A stretch of 32,980 bases of DNA. Source: Candidatus Latescibacterota bacterium. Lineage in GTDB: Bacteria > Krumholzibacteriota > Krumholzibacteriia > LZORAL124-64-63. The notes under the pieces were generated by a model that had not been told where the DNA came from, searched no databases, and saw nothing but the letters and a program-made list of their open reading frames with translations. The stretch covers positions 1 to 32,980 of the forward strand of contig JAUSBL010000072.1 in the NCBI GenBank assembly GCA_030658975.1. Reading direction: 5' to 3'. Shown here piece after piece: positions 25,530 through 32,980 of this stretch. The position numbers were made by a program, and so were the translations under genes. Position 1 is the first letter of the stretch; each line of letters opens with the position of its first letter.

Positions 25530-26636
25530 TCAGCCCCCGCGCCGGTTGAAGGTCTCGGAATCCAGGGCCGCGCGCGCGCCGGCCTCGTCGCGGGCCAGCT
25601 GCTCCCGCAGCGCTTCGACCGAGGGGAACGTCCGCTCGTCGCGCAGACGGGCCACCCATTCCAGCTTGAGGCTGCGCTCGCGCACGTATCCGCGGAAGTC
25701 CAGCACGTGCACCTCGAGCCGCGGCTGGGGCAGGCCGCCGGGGTGGACCGTCGGCGCGGTGCCGTAGTTGAGCATCCCCCGGCAGACGGCGCGCTCGGTG
25801 CCCGGGGCGCCGAGCAGGTCGCCGTGGCGGTCGACCTCGGGCAGGTGGCCGTGACGGTAGCCGACCACCGCCCGGCGGTCGTCGCCGACGACGGCGTCTG
25901 TCGGCACGTGGACCCAGACGGCGTAGACGCCGGGAGCCGGCAGCTGCTTGTCGGGATCCAGGGGTTCCACGTTGGCCGTGGGGTAGCCGAGCGTCGCGCC
26001 GCGGCCGGCCCCGTAACCCACCTCTCCCCAGAGGCTGTAGGGGCGGCCGAGCATGCCCGCGGCCCGGGCCACCTCGCCCTTGCGCAGCAGGCGACGGACC
26101 GCGGAACTGCTGACGACTTCGCCGCCGAGCGCCAGCGGCGGCACGACCTCGAAACTGAAGCCGTCGCGCCGGGCCAGCTCCGCCAGGGAGTCGGCGCTGC
26201 CGCCGCGGCCGGCGCCCAGGTGCACGTCGTGCCCGCCGGCGAGGTGGCGCATGCCGAGCAGGCCGCTCAGGAAACGGCGCACGAACTCGTCGTAGGGCAG
26301 GGCGGCGAGCGCCGGGCAGAAGTCGGCGGCGACGACCGCGTCGACCCCCGTCTCCTGCAGCAGGGCGAGCTTCTCGCTCCAGCTGGTCAGCAGGCGCGGA
26401 CGGTCGGCGTCCAGGACGCTGCGCGGGTGGTGGCGGAAGGTGAACAGGCAACTCAGGGCGAGGCCCCGCTCGTCGCGGGCCCGGCGCACGGCGTCGATGA
26501 GCGCGCGGTGGCCGAGGTGCACGCCGTCGAAGGCGCCCAGGGCGACCGCCGTGTCGGCCAGGGCTTCGCCGGGCAGGTTCTCGCGGCCGTCCAGGATCCG
26601 CGTGATCAGTTCGCTGCTGAGCCGGATCAGGCGCAA
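25530..26636 (-). CDS. ribF: Bifunctional riboflavin kinase / FAD synthetase
   Basis: Makes FMN and FAD from riboflavin. The N-terminal nucleotidyltransferase domain (about 25-185) has [10 protein letters not shown] and SSSAVRRLL; the C-terminal kinase domain (about 200-355) has [20 protein letters not shown] and LRDERTFPS. Between GVYAVWV and NYGTAPTV is an insert of roughly 30 residues not found in common RibF proteins, where a short hairpin is usual; this raises the length to 368 aa against about 310. The start is TTG 26634-26636, with a G-rich site overlapping the truB stop. Position after truB is standard. Confidence 0.94.
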   Translation of the reverse strand: MRLIRLSSELITRILDGRENLPGEALADTAVALGAFDGVHLGHRALIDAVRRARDERGLALSCLFTFRHHPRSVLDADRPRLLTSWSEKLALLQETGVDAVVAADFCPALAALPYDEFVRRFLSGLLGMRHLAGGHDVHLGAGRGGSADSLAELARRDGFSFEVVPPLALGGEVVSSSAVRRLLRKGEVARAAGMLGRPYSLWGEVGYGAGRGATLGYPTANVEPLDPDKQLPAPGVYAVWVHVPTDAVVGDDRRAVVGYRHGHLPEVDRHGDLLGAPGTERAVCRGMLNYGTAPTVHPGGLPQPRLEVHVLDFRGYVRERSLKLEWVARLRDERTFPSVEALREQLARDEAGARAALDSETFNRRGG

Positions 26637-26645
26637 GATCTCCCC

Positions 26646-27641
26646 CTAGTCCGACGTGGGCGTCGATGGGAACACGGCCGGCGTGCGCAGGCGCCGTGCG
26701 CCGGCGCCGTCCGCTTCCATCCGGGCGATCGCGACCAGGCTCCCGTCCGGGTCCAGCAGCCTCAGCAGTCCGGCGGGATCCTCCGGCGCGGCCGCCTCCG
26801 TCGCGCGCTGCGTCAGGTCCGCGCCCGGCGGCAGCCCCCGGCGCAGGTCAGCGGCCTCGCCCGCGGTCAGCGGCACCGCCGGCGCCTCCGGCAGGGCCGA
26901 GGCGGACGGGATCACCGCGCCGACGACGGCCCGCGCGTCCCGCATCATATCCGCCGGCAAGGCCCGTGCAACCTCAAAGGGCCCGATCCGCTCCCGCCGC
27001 AGCGCCGACAGGTGCCCGACGGTGCCCAGGGCCAGCGCCAGGTCGCGGGCCAGCGCGCGGACGTACGTCCCGGCCGAGCACGCCACCACCAGGTCGACCT
27101 CGTGGACCGTCGCCCCGGCGGGACCGGGGACGCCCCAGCGCACGCCCGCCAGTTCGAGGGAGTCGATCCGCACCGCGCGCGCCGGCGACGCCGGCGGCTC
27201 CTCGCCGCGGCGGGCCCGCTTGTAGAGGGGCACCCCGTCGCGCTTCAGGGCCGAGATCACGGGCGGGACCTGCAGCAGTTCGCCGCGGAAGCCGGCCAGC
27301 GCGGACGCGAGTCCGTCCGGCGAGGCGGTCACCGCGGCGCGGGCGTCCGGCTCGCCGTCGGCGTCGAGCGTGTCGGTGGACACGCCGAAGCTGACGGTGG
27401 CCCGGTAGGTCTTGTCGTGGCCGAGCAGGAAGGTCGCGAGGCGGGTGGCCGACCCGCAGAGCACCAGCAGCAGTCCGGTGGCCAGGGGGTCGAGCGTGCC
27501 GGCGTGCCCGCAGCGGTAGCGGGGCGCCCCGCGCGGCTGCCGGCCGGGGCTCAGGGTGCGCAGCACCGTCGCGACCACGGCGTGCGACGACACGCCCCGG
27601 GGCTTGTCGACCAGCAGCAGACCGTGCGGCTTGTGCTCCAT
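26646..27641 (-). CDS. truB: tRNA pseudouridine-55 synthase
   Basis: Makes the T-loop pseudouridine of tRNAs. The 331-aa protein has the KPRGVSSH motif (13-20), catalytic Asp51 in [12 protein letters not shown], the YRA motif ([10 protein letters not shown]), and the RAxAxDLxxxLG-like element [16 protein letters not shown]-like C-terminal region follows. ATG 27641 starts 9 nt after the rbfA-nrnA fusion, with only a weak ribosome site, so it is probably translationally coupled. Complete and ordinary. Confidence 0.96.
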   Translation of the reverse strand: MEHKPHGLLLVDKPRGVSSHAVVATVLRTLSPGRQPRGAPRYRCGHAGTLDPLATGLLLVLCGSATRLATFLLGHDKTYRATVSFGVSTDTLDADGEPDARAAVTASPDGLASALAGFRGELLQVPPVISALKRDGVPLYKRARRGEEPPASPARAVRIDSLELAGVRWGVPGPAGATVHEVDLVVACSAGTYVRALARDLALALGTVGHLSALRRERIGPFEVARALPADMMRDARAVVGAVIPSASALPEAPAVPLTAGEAADLRRGLPPGADLTQRATEAAAPEDPAGLLRLLDPDGSLVAIARMEADGAGARRLRTPAVFPSTPTSD

Positions 27642-27650
27642 GAGGCGGCG

Positions 27651-29054
27651 TCAGCCGAGCTGCAGGGCGAGTTCCGCCACGAGCGCCGCGGCCAGCGTCT
27701 CGGGGTCCCCGGTCGCGGTGCAGCCGGCCGCCTGCCGGTGGCCGCCGCCGCCGCGCTGCGACGCGGCCGTGTGCACGTCGCCGGCGGCGTCGGTGCGCAG
27801 GGACACGCGCCAGGCGCCGTCCTCGCGCTCCTTCAGGAACACCACGAAGCGCACGCCGCTGACCGCCGAAGCCAGGCCCGTGAACTGCTCGGTGTCCGCC
27901 ATGGTGGTCGCCGTCGCGGCGAGCATCTCGCGCGTGACGCGCAGCGTCAGGATGCGGCCCCCGTGGTGGTAGTCGAAGGTGTCGAGCACCCTGGCCAGCA
28001 GCGCCAGCGAGGCCGGCGAGCGCTCGTGCAGGGTCCGTTCCGCGACGTCGGCGGCGTCGGCCCCGGCCGACACCAGGCGCGCGGCGGCCTCGAAGCTCAG
28101 CGGCAGCGTGTTCGGGAAGCGGAAGCCCCCGGTGTCGGTGTAGAGGCCGGCGTAGAGGTTGGTCGCCATCGTCGCGGTCAGGGCGATCGCGGGCGCGCCC
28201 TCCTGCCCGCCGGCGGCGAGCCCCTCGATCACCCGCAGGACCAGCAGCGAGGCCGAGCTGGCCACGGGCTCGATCCAGCCGGGCAGCGGCGCGGGGCCGT
28301 TGCCGTCGAGGTGGTGGTCGATGCACCACGCGGCGCCGACGCGCGCGAGCAGCGGTTCCAGGTCGCCGGTCCGCTCGAGGTGGTGGAAGTCCACGGCGAC
28401 GACCAGGTCCGGCCCCTCGTCGTCGGCGAACGCCGCGGCGACGGCGTCGGGGTCGAGCGCGTCGGCGTAGCCGGGCAGCGACTCGCAGCCCGCCGGCGGC
28501 TCGGCGTAGCGCAGGGCCTCTGCTTCCCTGCCGGCGGCGCGCAGGGCCTCGGCCAGCGCCAGCGCGGAGCCCATCGCGTCGGGGTCGGGGTTCACGTGGG
28601 GCACGACCCAGATCCGCTCGGCGCCGGCGAGGGCCGCGAGCAGGTCCCGGGGCGGTTCGAGCGAGTCCAGGGTGCGCCGGCGCCGCCGTTCGGCCTCGTC
28701 CACGAACTCGCCGCGGGCGCTCAGCTCGTCCAGGATGGTCTCGACGCCCAGGCCCTGGTCGAGCGACTCGTCGTAGATGAAGCGCAGGTCGGGGGTGGCG
28801 CGCAGGCGCAGCACGTCGCTGAGGCGGCCCTGCAGGAAGCCGCGCGCCTTCTTCAGGCCCGCCAGGCTGTCCTTGCGCTCCCGCTCGCCGCCGAGGACCG
28901 ACACGAAGACCTCGGCGACGGTCTGGTCGCGGTTGAGCTCCACGCCGTTGATCGTGACGAAACCGACGCGGGGGTCCTTGACCTCGACGGCGAGCAGCTC
29001 GCCGAGGACCTTGCGGATCGCCGCGTTCTGGCGCTGCAGCTTGTAGGGATCCAT
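27651..29054 (-). CDS. Fusion of ribosome-binding factor A (RbfA) and NrnA-type DHH phosphoesterase
   Basis: One uninterrupted frame of 467 aa joins two proteins usually encoded separately. Residues about 1-112 are RbfA, a KH-like 30S maturation factor: VKDPRVGFVTINGVEL, and ATPDLRFIYDESLDQG near its usual end. A charged linker (about 113-145, ERRRRR) leads to an NrnA module with all motifs: HVNPDPDAMGS (153-163), VDFHH (Asp222), DHH (246-248), YTDTGGF (Asp307) and DHHA1 GGGGH (435-439). NrnA degrades nanoRNA and pAp. ATG 29054 has AGGA at good spacing; ATG 29063 is nine bases upstream but abuts its ribosome site. It lies between infB and truB, exactly where rbfA and nrnA are normally neighbours. 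No stop, frameshift or internal start with a good ribosome site was noticed at the junction. Confidence 0.93.
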   Translation of the reverse strand: MDPYKLQRQNAAIRKVLGELLAVEVKDPRVGFVTINGVELNRDQTVAEVFVSVLGGERERKDSLAGLKKARGFLQGRLSDVLRLRATPDLRFIYDESLDQGLGVETILDELSARGEFVDEAERRRRRTLDSLEPPRDLLAALAGAERIWVVPHVNPDPDAMGSALALAEALRAAGREAEALRYAEPPAGCESLPGYADALDPDAVAAAFADDEGPDLVVAVDFHHLERTGDLEPLLARVGAAWCIDHHLDGNGPAPLPGWIEPVASSASLLVLRVIEGLAAGGQEGAPAIALTATMATNLYAGLYTDTGGFRFPNTLPLSFEAAARLVSAGADAADVAERTLHERSPASLALLARVLDTFDYHHGGRILTLRVTREMLAATATTMADTEQFTGLASAVSGVRFVVFLKEREDGAWRVSLRTDAAGDVHTAASQRGGGGHRQAAGCTATGDPETLAAALVAELALQLG

Positions 29055-29085
29055 GCCACCCATCCTGGCTTCGGCCTGGAAACGA

Positions 29086-29112
29086 GGCAGGACGGCTGCG
29101 CGCCGTCCTGCC
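29086..29112 (-). other. Perfect 11-bp hairpin between infB and the rbfA-nrnA fusion
   Basis: GGCAGGACGGC (29086-29096) pairs perfectly with 29102-29112 over a 5-nt loop. It occupies most of the 93-nt gap and ends about 32 nt before the fusion start. No T-tract follows. It could attenuate the operon, or be a processing or stabilising site. Confidence 0.55.
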
Positions 29113-29147
29113 CGCCGGTCAGCCGGCGCCGGCCGCGCGCGTCCGCG

Positions 29148-32102
29148 CTACAGCTCGGTCCGGGTCTCCTCTTCGATGCGGTAGGTCTCGACCACGTCGC
29201 CTTCCTGCAGGTCGTGGAAGTTCTCGAGGCCGATGCCGCACTCGTAGCCCGCCTGCACCTCGCGGACGTCGTCCTTGAAGCGCTTCAGCGAGCTGATCTT
29301 GCCCTCGAAGATCATCATCTCGTGGCGCACCAGCCGCAGCAGGGAGTTGCGGATGATGGTGCCCTTGGTGACGTAGGCGCCGGCCACGGTCCCGATTTTC
29401 GGGATGCGGTAGACCAGGCGGATCTCGGCCGAGCCGGTCGAGACCTCGCGGCGGATCTTGCCGAGCAGGCCGGCCATCGCCTTGCGCATCGTGTCGACGA
29501 CCTCGTAGATGATGTCGAAGACCTCGATGGTCACGCCCTGCTCCTTGGCCCGCTCCTGGATGGCGTTGCCGGGGCGCATGTGGAAGCCGATGATCATCGC
29601 GCCGGTGTTCGAGGCCAGCAGCACGTCCGACTCGTTGATGGCGCCCACGCCCTTGTGCACGATGCGGACGTGGACCTCGTCGGTGTTCAGGTCGAGCAGG
29701 GCGTCGCAGATCGCCTCCACCGAGCCCGACACGTCGCCCTTGACGATGATCGGCAGTTCCTTGGTGTCGCCCTGGGCCACCATCTCCGCCAGGTTGTCCA
29801 GCGAGATCGAGCGCTTGGGCGCCGAGAACTGCTGCACGCGCTGCAGCTGCCGGCGCTTGCCGGCGATGTCGCGGGACTCGCGCTCGGTGTCGGTGACGTG
29901 GAGGCGGTCGCCCGCCAGCGGCACGTCGCCGGCGCCCAGCACCACGGCCGGCTCGCCGGGCAGGGCCTGGGCCAGGACCTCGCCGCGCTCGTCGAGCAGC
30001 GCGCGCACCTTGCCGTCCTGCATGCCGCAGACGAAGTGGTCGCCCACGCGCAGGGTCCCCTGCTCGATCAGGACCGTGAAGATGACGCCGCGGCCCGGCT
30101 CCTTCGAGGCCTCGACCACGACGCCGCGGGCGTTGCCCTTGGACGACGCCTCCAGCTCGAGCACCTCGGACTGCAGGTGCACCAGCTCGAGCAGCCGCTC
30201 GATGTTGATGCCCTTCTTGGCCGAGATCTCGGCGCTGAGCACGTCGCCGCCGAACTCCTCGACCACGATGCCCTGGCCGAGCAGGTCCTGCTTCACCAGG
30301 TCGGGGCGCGCCCCGGGCAGGTCGATCTTGTTGATGGCCACGATCAGCGGCACGCCCGCCGCCTTGGCGTGGTTGATGGCCTCGATGGTCTGCGGCATGA
30401 TGCGGTCGTCGGCCGCCACCACCAGGATCACGATGTCGGTGACCTGGGCGCCGCGCGCGCGCATGGCGCTGAAGGCCTCGTGGCCCGGCGTATCCAGGAA
30501 GGTGATCGGGCCGCCGGGCGTCTGCACGCGGTAGGCGCCGATGTGCTGCGTGATGCCGCCGGCCTCGCCGGCGATGACGTTGGTCTTGCGGATGTAGTCC
30601 AGCAGCGACGTCTTGCCGTGGTCCACGTGGCCCATGACCGTGACCACCGGCGCGCGGTGCTCGAGATCCTCCTCGAGGACATCGGGCTCGGCGTCGGCCA
30701 GCTCCTCCTCGCCGTACTCGCTGAGGAACTCGACGTCCTTCTCGAACTCGTCGGCCAGCAGCTCGATCTGGTCGCGCTCCAGGCGCTGGTTCATCGTCGC
30801 CATCACGCCCAGCGCGAACAGCTTGGCGATGGCCTCGCGCGGCTGGATCTCGAACTTCTCGGCCAGCTCCTGGACCGTGATGAACTCGGTCACCCGCAGC
30901 ATCGGCCCGGCGTCCGACTCGGCCTCCGCCCCGCCGCCGCGGCGGTGCCGCCGCCGGCCGCCCTTGGCGCCGTCGAGCTGGGCCAGGGTCTGCTTCACGC
31001 TCTGGGCAACGGCCACCTCGTCCACCTTCTTCTTCTTGCGGCGCTTGCGCCGGTCGCTGTCCGGCGTGCCTTCGCGGACTTCCTGCCGGCGCTGCATCGC
31101 GGCCTGGACGGAATCCCGCACCGAACTGTTGGCGTCGCCGCGGCCGCGGTGACCCGCGATGTCGCGCCGCACCTCGCCCCAGTTCCAGTTCTCGACCGGC
31201 TGGCCGTCGGCGCCGAGGGCTGGCGCGCCGCCGGGGCCGCCGGACGGTCCACGCGGCTCGGGCACCGCCAGCCCCGTCTTGGTCTGGACCACGCCGGAAC
31301 CCATGCGGATGACCTTGGCCGTGCGCCGGGGGCGGCGCGCGTTCGCCCCGGCCTTGTCGTCGCGGGGGCCCGGGCGGGCGCCGCCGTCCTGCTCCTGCTC
31401 GGGCGCCTCGGCGGGCGTCTCGGCTTCCGTCGCTTCGACGACCTCGACCGTCGTGGCGACGTCGGGCGCCGCCGCCTCTTCGGGCGCCGGGGCGGGCGCC
31501 TCGGCCGGGGCCACTTCGGCGACCGTCTCGGCCTTGACCGGGACGTCGGCCCTCTTGATGATCCGGGCGCGGCGCAGCGGCGGCTTCGCGGGAGCCTCGG
31601 GTTCCGCGGCCGCCACCGGCGCGGGAGCGGGCTTGCGCGGCGCCTTCGCGGCCGTGTCCGGCTCGGCCGGGACGACTTCGGTCGCGGCTTTGCCCGCCGG
31701 CGATCCGGCGCCCGGCGATTTGGCCTTCGGCGCTTTCTCGTCCGCGGCCTTGGCGGCCGGTTCCTTCTTCGCGACGACCTTCTTCTTGGCCGTCTTCTTC
31801 GCGGGCTTGGCCGGCTTCTTCTCCGCCTCGGGCTCGTCGGGAGCCACCGGCAGGTCCAGGGGCCGGAAGCTGGCGACGTGCTTGAGCTTCTCGGGGTCAA
31901 GGTTGTGCGCCTTGGCGTAGTTGAGGCGCATGGCCTCCCGCTTGCGCTGGTAGGTGGCGTGGATCTTCTCGATCACGTCGTCCTCGACCACGCTCATGTG
32001 GCTCTTGGCCTCGGCGTGCATGTCCCGCATCATCTTCAGGATGATGGGACTCTCGACACCGTAGTGCTTGGCGAGTTCGTAGACCCTGAGCTTCCTGACC
32101 AA
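29148..32102 (-). CDS. infB: Translation initiation factor IF-2
   Basis: GTPase that places initiator tRNA on the 30S subunit, 984 aa. Order: an N-terminal IF2_N-like helix bundle (about 1-60), a long Ala/Pro/Lys/Glu-rich linker (about 95-400), a second IF2_N unit, then the GTPase with G1 GHVDHGKTS near residue 487, G3 DTPGHEAF and G4 NKID, followed by beta-barrel domains II-IV ending in GLENFHDLQEGDVVE. The start is TTG 32100-32102; GGAGG lies 8 nt before it and no closer ATG exists. ylxQ ends 14 nt upstream. The alanine/lysine linker resembles those of GC-rich genomes and is not a functional marker. Confidence 0.97.
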   Translation of the reverse strand: MVRKLRVYELAKHYGVESPIILKMMRDMHAEAKSHMSVVEDDVIEKIHATYQRKREAMRLNYAKAHNLDPEKLKHVASFRPLDLPVAPDEPEAEKKPAKPAKKTAKKKVVAKKEPAAKAADEKAPKAKSPGAGSPAGKAATEVVPAEPDTAAKAPRKPAPAPVAAAEPEAPAKPPLRRARIIKRADVPVKAETVAEVAPAEAPAPAPEEAAAPDVATTVEVVEATEAETPAEAPEQEQDGGARPGPRDDKAGANARRPRRTAKVIRMGSGVVQTKTGLAVPEPRGPSGGPGGAPALGADGQPVENWNWGEVRRDIAGHRGRGDANSSVRDSVQAAMQRRQEVREGTPDSDRRKRRKKKKVDEVAVAQSVKQTLAQLDGAKGGRRRHRRGGGAEAESDAGPMLRVTEFITVQELAEKFEIQPREAIAKLFALGVMATMNQRLERDQIELLADEFEKDVEFLSEYGEEELADAEPDVLEEDLEHRAPVVTVMGHVDHGKTSLLDYIRKTNVIAGEAGGITQHIGAYRVQTPGGPITFLDTPGHEAFSAMRARGAQVTDIVILVVAADDRIMPQTIEAINHAKAAGVPLIVAINKIDLPGARPDLVKQDLLGQGIVVEEFGGDVLSAEISAKKGINIERLLELVHLQSEVLELEASSKGNARGVVVEASKEPGRGVIFTVLIEQGTLRVGDHFVCGMQDGKVRALLDERGEVLAQALPGEPAVVLGAGDVPLAGDRLHVTDTERESRDIAGKRRQLQRVQQFSAPKRSISLDNLAEMVAQGDTKELPIIVKGDVSGSVEAICDALLDLNTDEVHVRIVHKGVGAINESDVLLASNTGAMIIGFHMRPGNAIQERAKEQGVTIEVFDIIYEVVDTMRKAMAGLLGKIRREVSTGSAEIRLVYRIPKIGTVAGAYVTKGTIIRNSLLRLVRHEMMIFEGKISSLKRFKDDVREVQAGYECGIGLENFHDLQEGDVVETYRIEEETRTEL

Positions 32103-32116
32103 GTGTCCTACCTCCG

Positions 32117-32491
32117 TCAGCGGTTGCGCCGTCTTCGTGTCCGCCCCCCGCGTGGGGCCGCGGCGCCGATGCCTCTCAGGAAATCCGGATCGTCGAGGGC
32201 GACGACCGTCAAGTTGCGCCGTCCGAGCGCGCGGGCCAGGTCCTCGCGACCCACCAGGTCGCCCCAGACCGCCCGCACGGGCGCCAGCGCCAGGTACCGG
32301 TCCCTCTGGCGGGGACTCGCGTCGGTCGCCAGCACCAGCACGGGGCGGCGTCCCCTGGCCACCAGCCGGGACACCTGTTCCGCCCCGACGGCCAGCTTGC
32401 CCGCCCGCAGCGCCAGTCCCAGCATCCTCAGCAGCGCCTCGCCGTCGGCGGGGGCCCGGGGCCCGCCGGCGTCGACGCCGTTCCCGTTCAC
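32117..32491 (-). CDS. L7Ae/YlxQ-family RNA-binding protein
   Basis: A 124-aa protein with the L7Ae-like fold: LLRMLGLALRAGKLAVG (about 20-36), a strand VLVLATDASPRQRD, and the C-terminal basic tail RGGRTRRRRNR. YlxQ proteins of this type bind kink-turn-like RNA and are almost always encoded between nusA and infB, as here. The start is GTG 32489-32491, overlapping the nusA stop as GTGA. The companion YlxR, usually just before it, is missing from the gap, so this is a nusA-ylxQ-infB arrangement without ylxR. Confidence 0.88.
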   Translation of the reverse strand: MNGNGVDAGGPRAPADGEALLRMLGLALRAGKLAVGAEQVSRLVARGRRPVLVLATDASPRQRDRYLALAPVRAVWGDLVGREDLARALGRRNLTVVALDDPDFLRGIGAAAPRGGRTRRRRNR

Positions 32492-32980
32492 GATTCCTCG
32501 TCCCGTTCCTGCGGTTCCTCGGTCGCCGGCAGTTCGCTCAGGCGCGTGTCGAAGTCCGCGAACGGGTCGCCGGAGATCTCGACGTCCCCGGCCGAAGCCG
32601 GCTGGGCCGGCTCGCCGGCCTCGTCCGCGGCCGCGGCCTCCGCCGGGGCCTCGAACAGGCTCTCGTCGAAGAGCGGCTTCTCCTCGGCCTCGGCCTTGGC
32701 CAGTTCCTCGGCCACGGTCGAGTCGATGATGCGGTCCAGTTCGTCGAGGGTGGCGAAGGCCGTCTGCTGCAGCGACTCGGCGGTCTTCGGCCCGATGCCC
32801 GGGATGGCCACGAGGTCGTCGTAGCCGGCCTCGGCCAGCGCCTCGATGGTGTCGATGCCGGCGCCGCGCAGCGCGGCGGCCAGCTTCTCGGTGACCCCGT
32901 TCATCTCGTCCAGCTCCATCGAGACTTCCTGCATCACGCGCTGGCGGATGTGGAACTCCCGGGCCGCGACGAGGTCGATC
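32488..32980 (-). CDS. nusA: Transcription termination/antitermination factor NusA (C-terminal part)
   Basis: The frame is open to the window edge; only about the last 164 residues are present. It begins IDLVAAREFHIRQR, the end of the KH region, then a helix-hairpin-helix unit (GVTEKLAAALRGAGIDTIEALAEAG, then VAIPGIGPKTAESL) typical of NusA C-terminal domains. The final 75 residues are an acidic Ala/Glu/Asp-rich tail. The identification rests on the HhH unit and on the position immediately before ylxQ-infB. NusA binds RNA polymerase and nascent RNA. The S1 and KH domains lie outside the window. Confidence 0.88.
   Translation of the reverse strand, partial: IDLVAAREFHIRQRVMQEVSMELDEMNGVTEKLAAALRGAGIDTIEALAEAGYDDLVAIPGIGPKTAESLQQTAFATLDELDRIIDSTVAEELAKAEAEEKPLFDESLFEAPAEAAAADEAGEPAQPASAGDVEISGDPFADFDTRLSELPATEEPQERDEES

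Noticed and set aside
24610..26451. 613-aa extended rmlA product
   Set aside because: The N-terminal 315 residues are an out-of-frame reading of ribF; ATG 25506 with a good ribosome site gives the exact family length.
25707..32729. Plus-strand open frame of 2340 codons antisense to infB through ribF
   Set aside because: The protein is low-complexity (His/Gln/Arg/Gly/Ala/Val-rich) and mirrors well-supported minus-strand genes. Long antisense frames are expected where GC-rich third positions remove stop codons.
1..32980. CRISPR arrays, tRNA or rRNA genes, prophage or IS transposases
   Set aside because: No regularly spaced direct repeats with spacers, no recognisable RNA genes and no transposase or integrase motifs were found on either strand.

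Overview
The window is very GC-rich bacterial chromosomal DNA, densely packed, with almost every gene on the minus strand; only a two-gene block at 3388-6743 reads on the plus strand. Lipobox lipoproteins, an outer-membrane beta-barrel candidate and a periplasmic cyclophilin point to a diderm (Gram-negative-type) bacterium. High GC, split gcvPA/gcvPB, a LipM-type octanoyltransferase and an MGLAGAYTA-type barrel fit a poorly sampled phylum near the FCB group (for example Krumholzibacteriota or Eisenbacteria). That placement is inference and weak. I see no phage, insertion sequence, CRISPR array, tRNA or rRNA.

Layout from the right end, which is the upstream end for the minus strand. A translation/RNA super-operon comes first: nusA (3' part), ylxQ, infB, an rbfA-nrnA fusion, truB and ribF. 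A small cassette of rmlA, rmlC and cysC follows. Then come rpsO and pnp, an M16 zinc peptidase, and ktrB-ktrA for K+ uptake. This is the widespread nusA-infB-rbfA-truB-ribF-rpsO-pnp order, with two differences: rbfA and nrnA are one reading frame, and the nucleotide-sugar/PAPS genes sit between ribF and rpsO. rpsO has its own strong promoter and a long structured leader.

Next are an OmpA-domain lipoprotein (long leader with 13-nt tandem repeats), a periplasmic cyclophilin coupled to uvrA, and a complete glycine cleavage operon, gcvT-gcvH-gcvPA-gcvPB-lipM. That operon encodes the T, H and P proteins plus an octanoyltransferase that can start lipoylation of GcvH; only the shared L-protein (lpd) is absent.

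lipM converges on the plus-strand block: a 679-aa lipoprotein of unknown function followed by the barrel protein. Between the two convergent genes is a 240-bp nested palindrome with about 80-nt arms, two internal perfect hairpins and an imperfect 7-bp flanking direct repeat. It is the most unusual non-coding structure here. The left edge holds a dipeptide/oligopeptide-type ABC importer: dppB-like permease, dppC-like permease and a fused double ATPase cut by the window start, each joined to the next by a GTGA start/stop overlap.

Non-ATG starts are frequent and supported by Shine-Dalgarno sequences: TTG for gcvT, ribF and infB, and GTG for uvrA, ylxQ, the dppC-like gene and the ATPase gene. The strongest candidates for something undescribed are the rbfA-nrnA fusion, the palindromic element, the rpsO leader and the lipoprotein/barrel pair.
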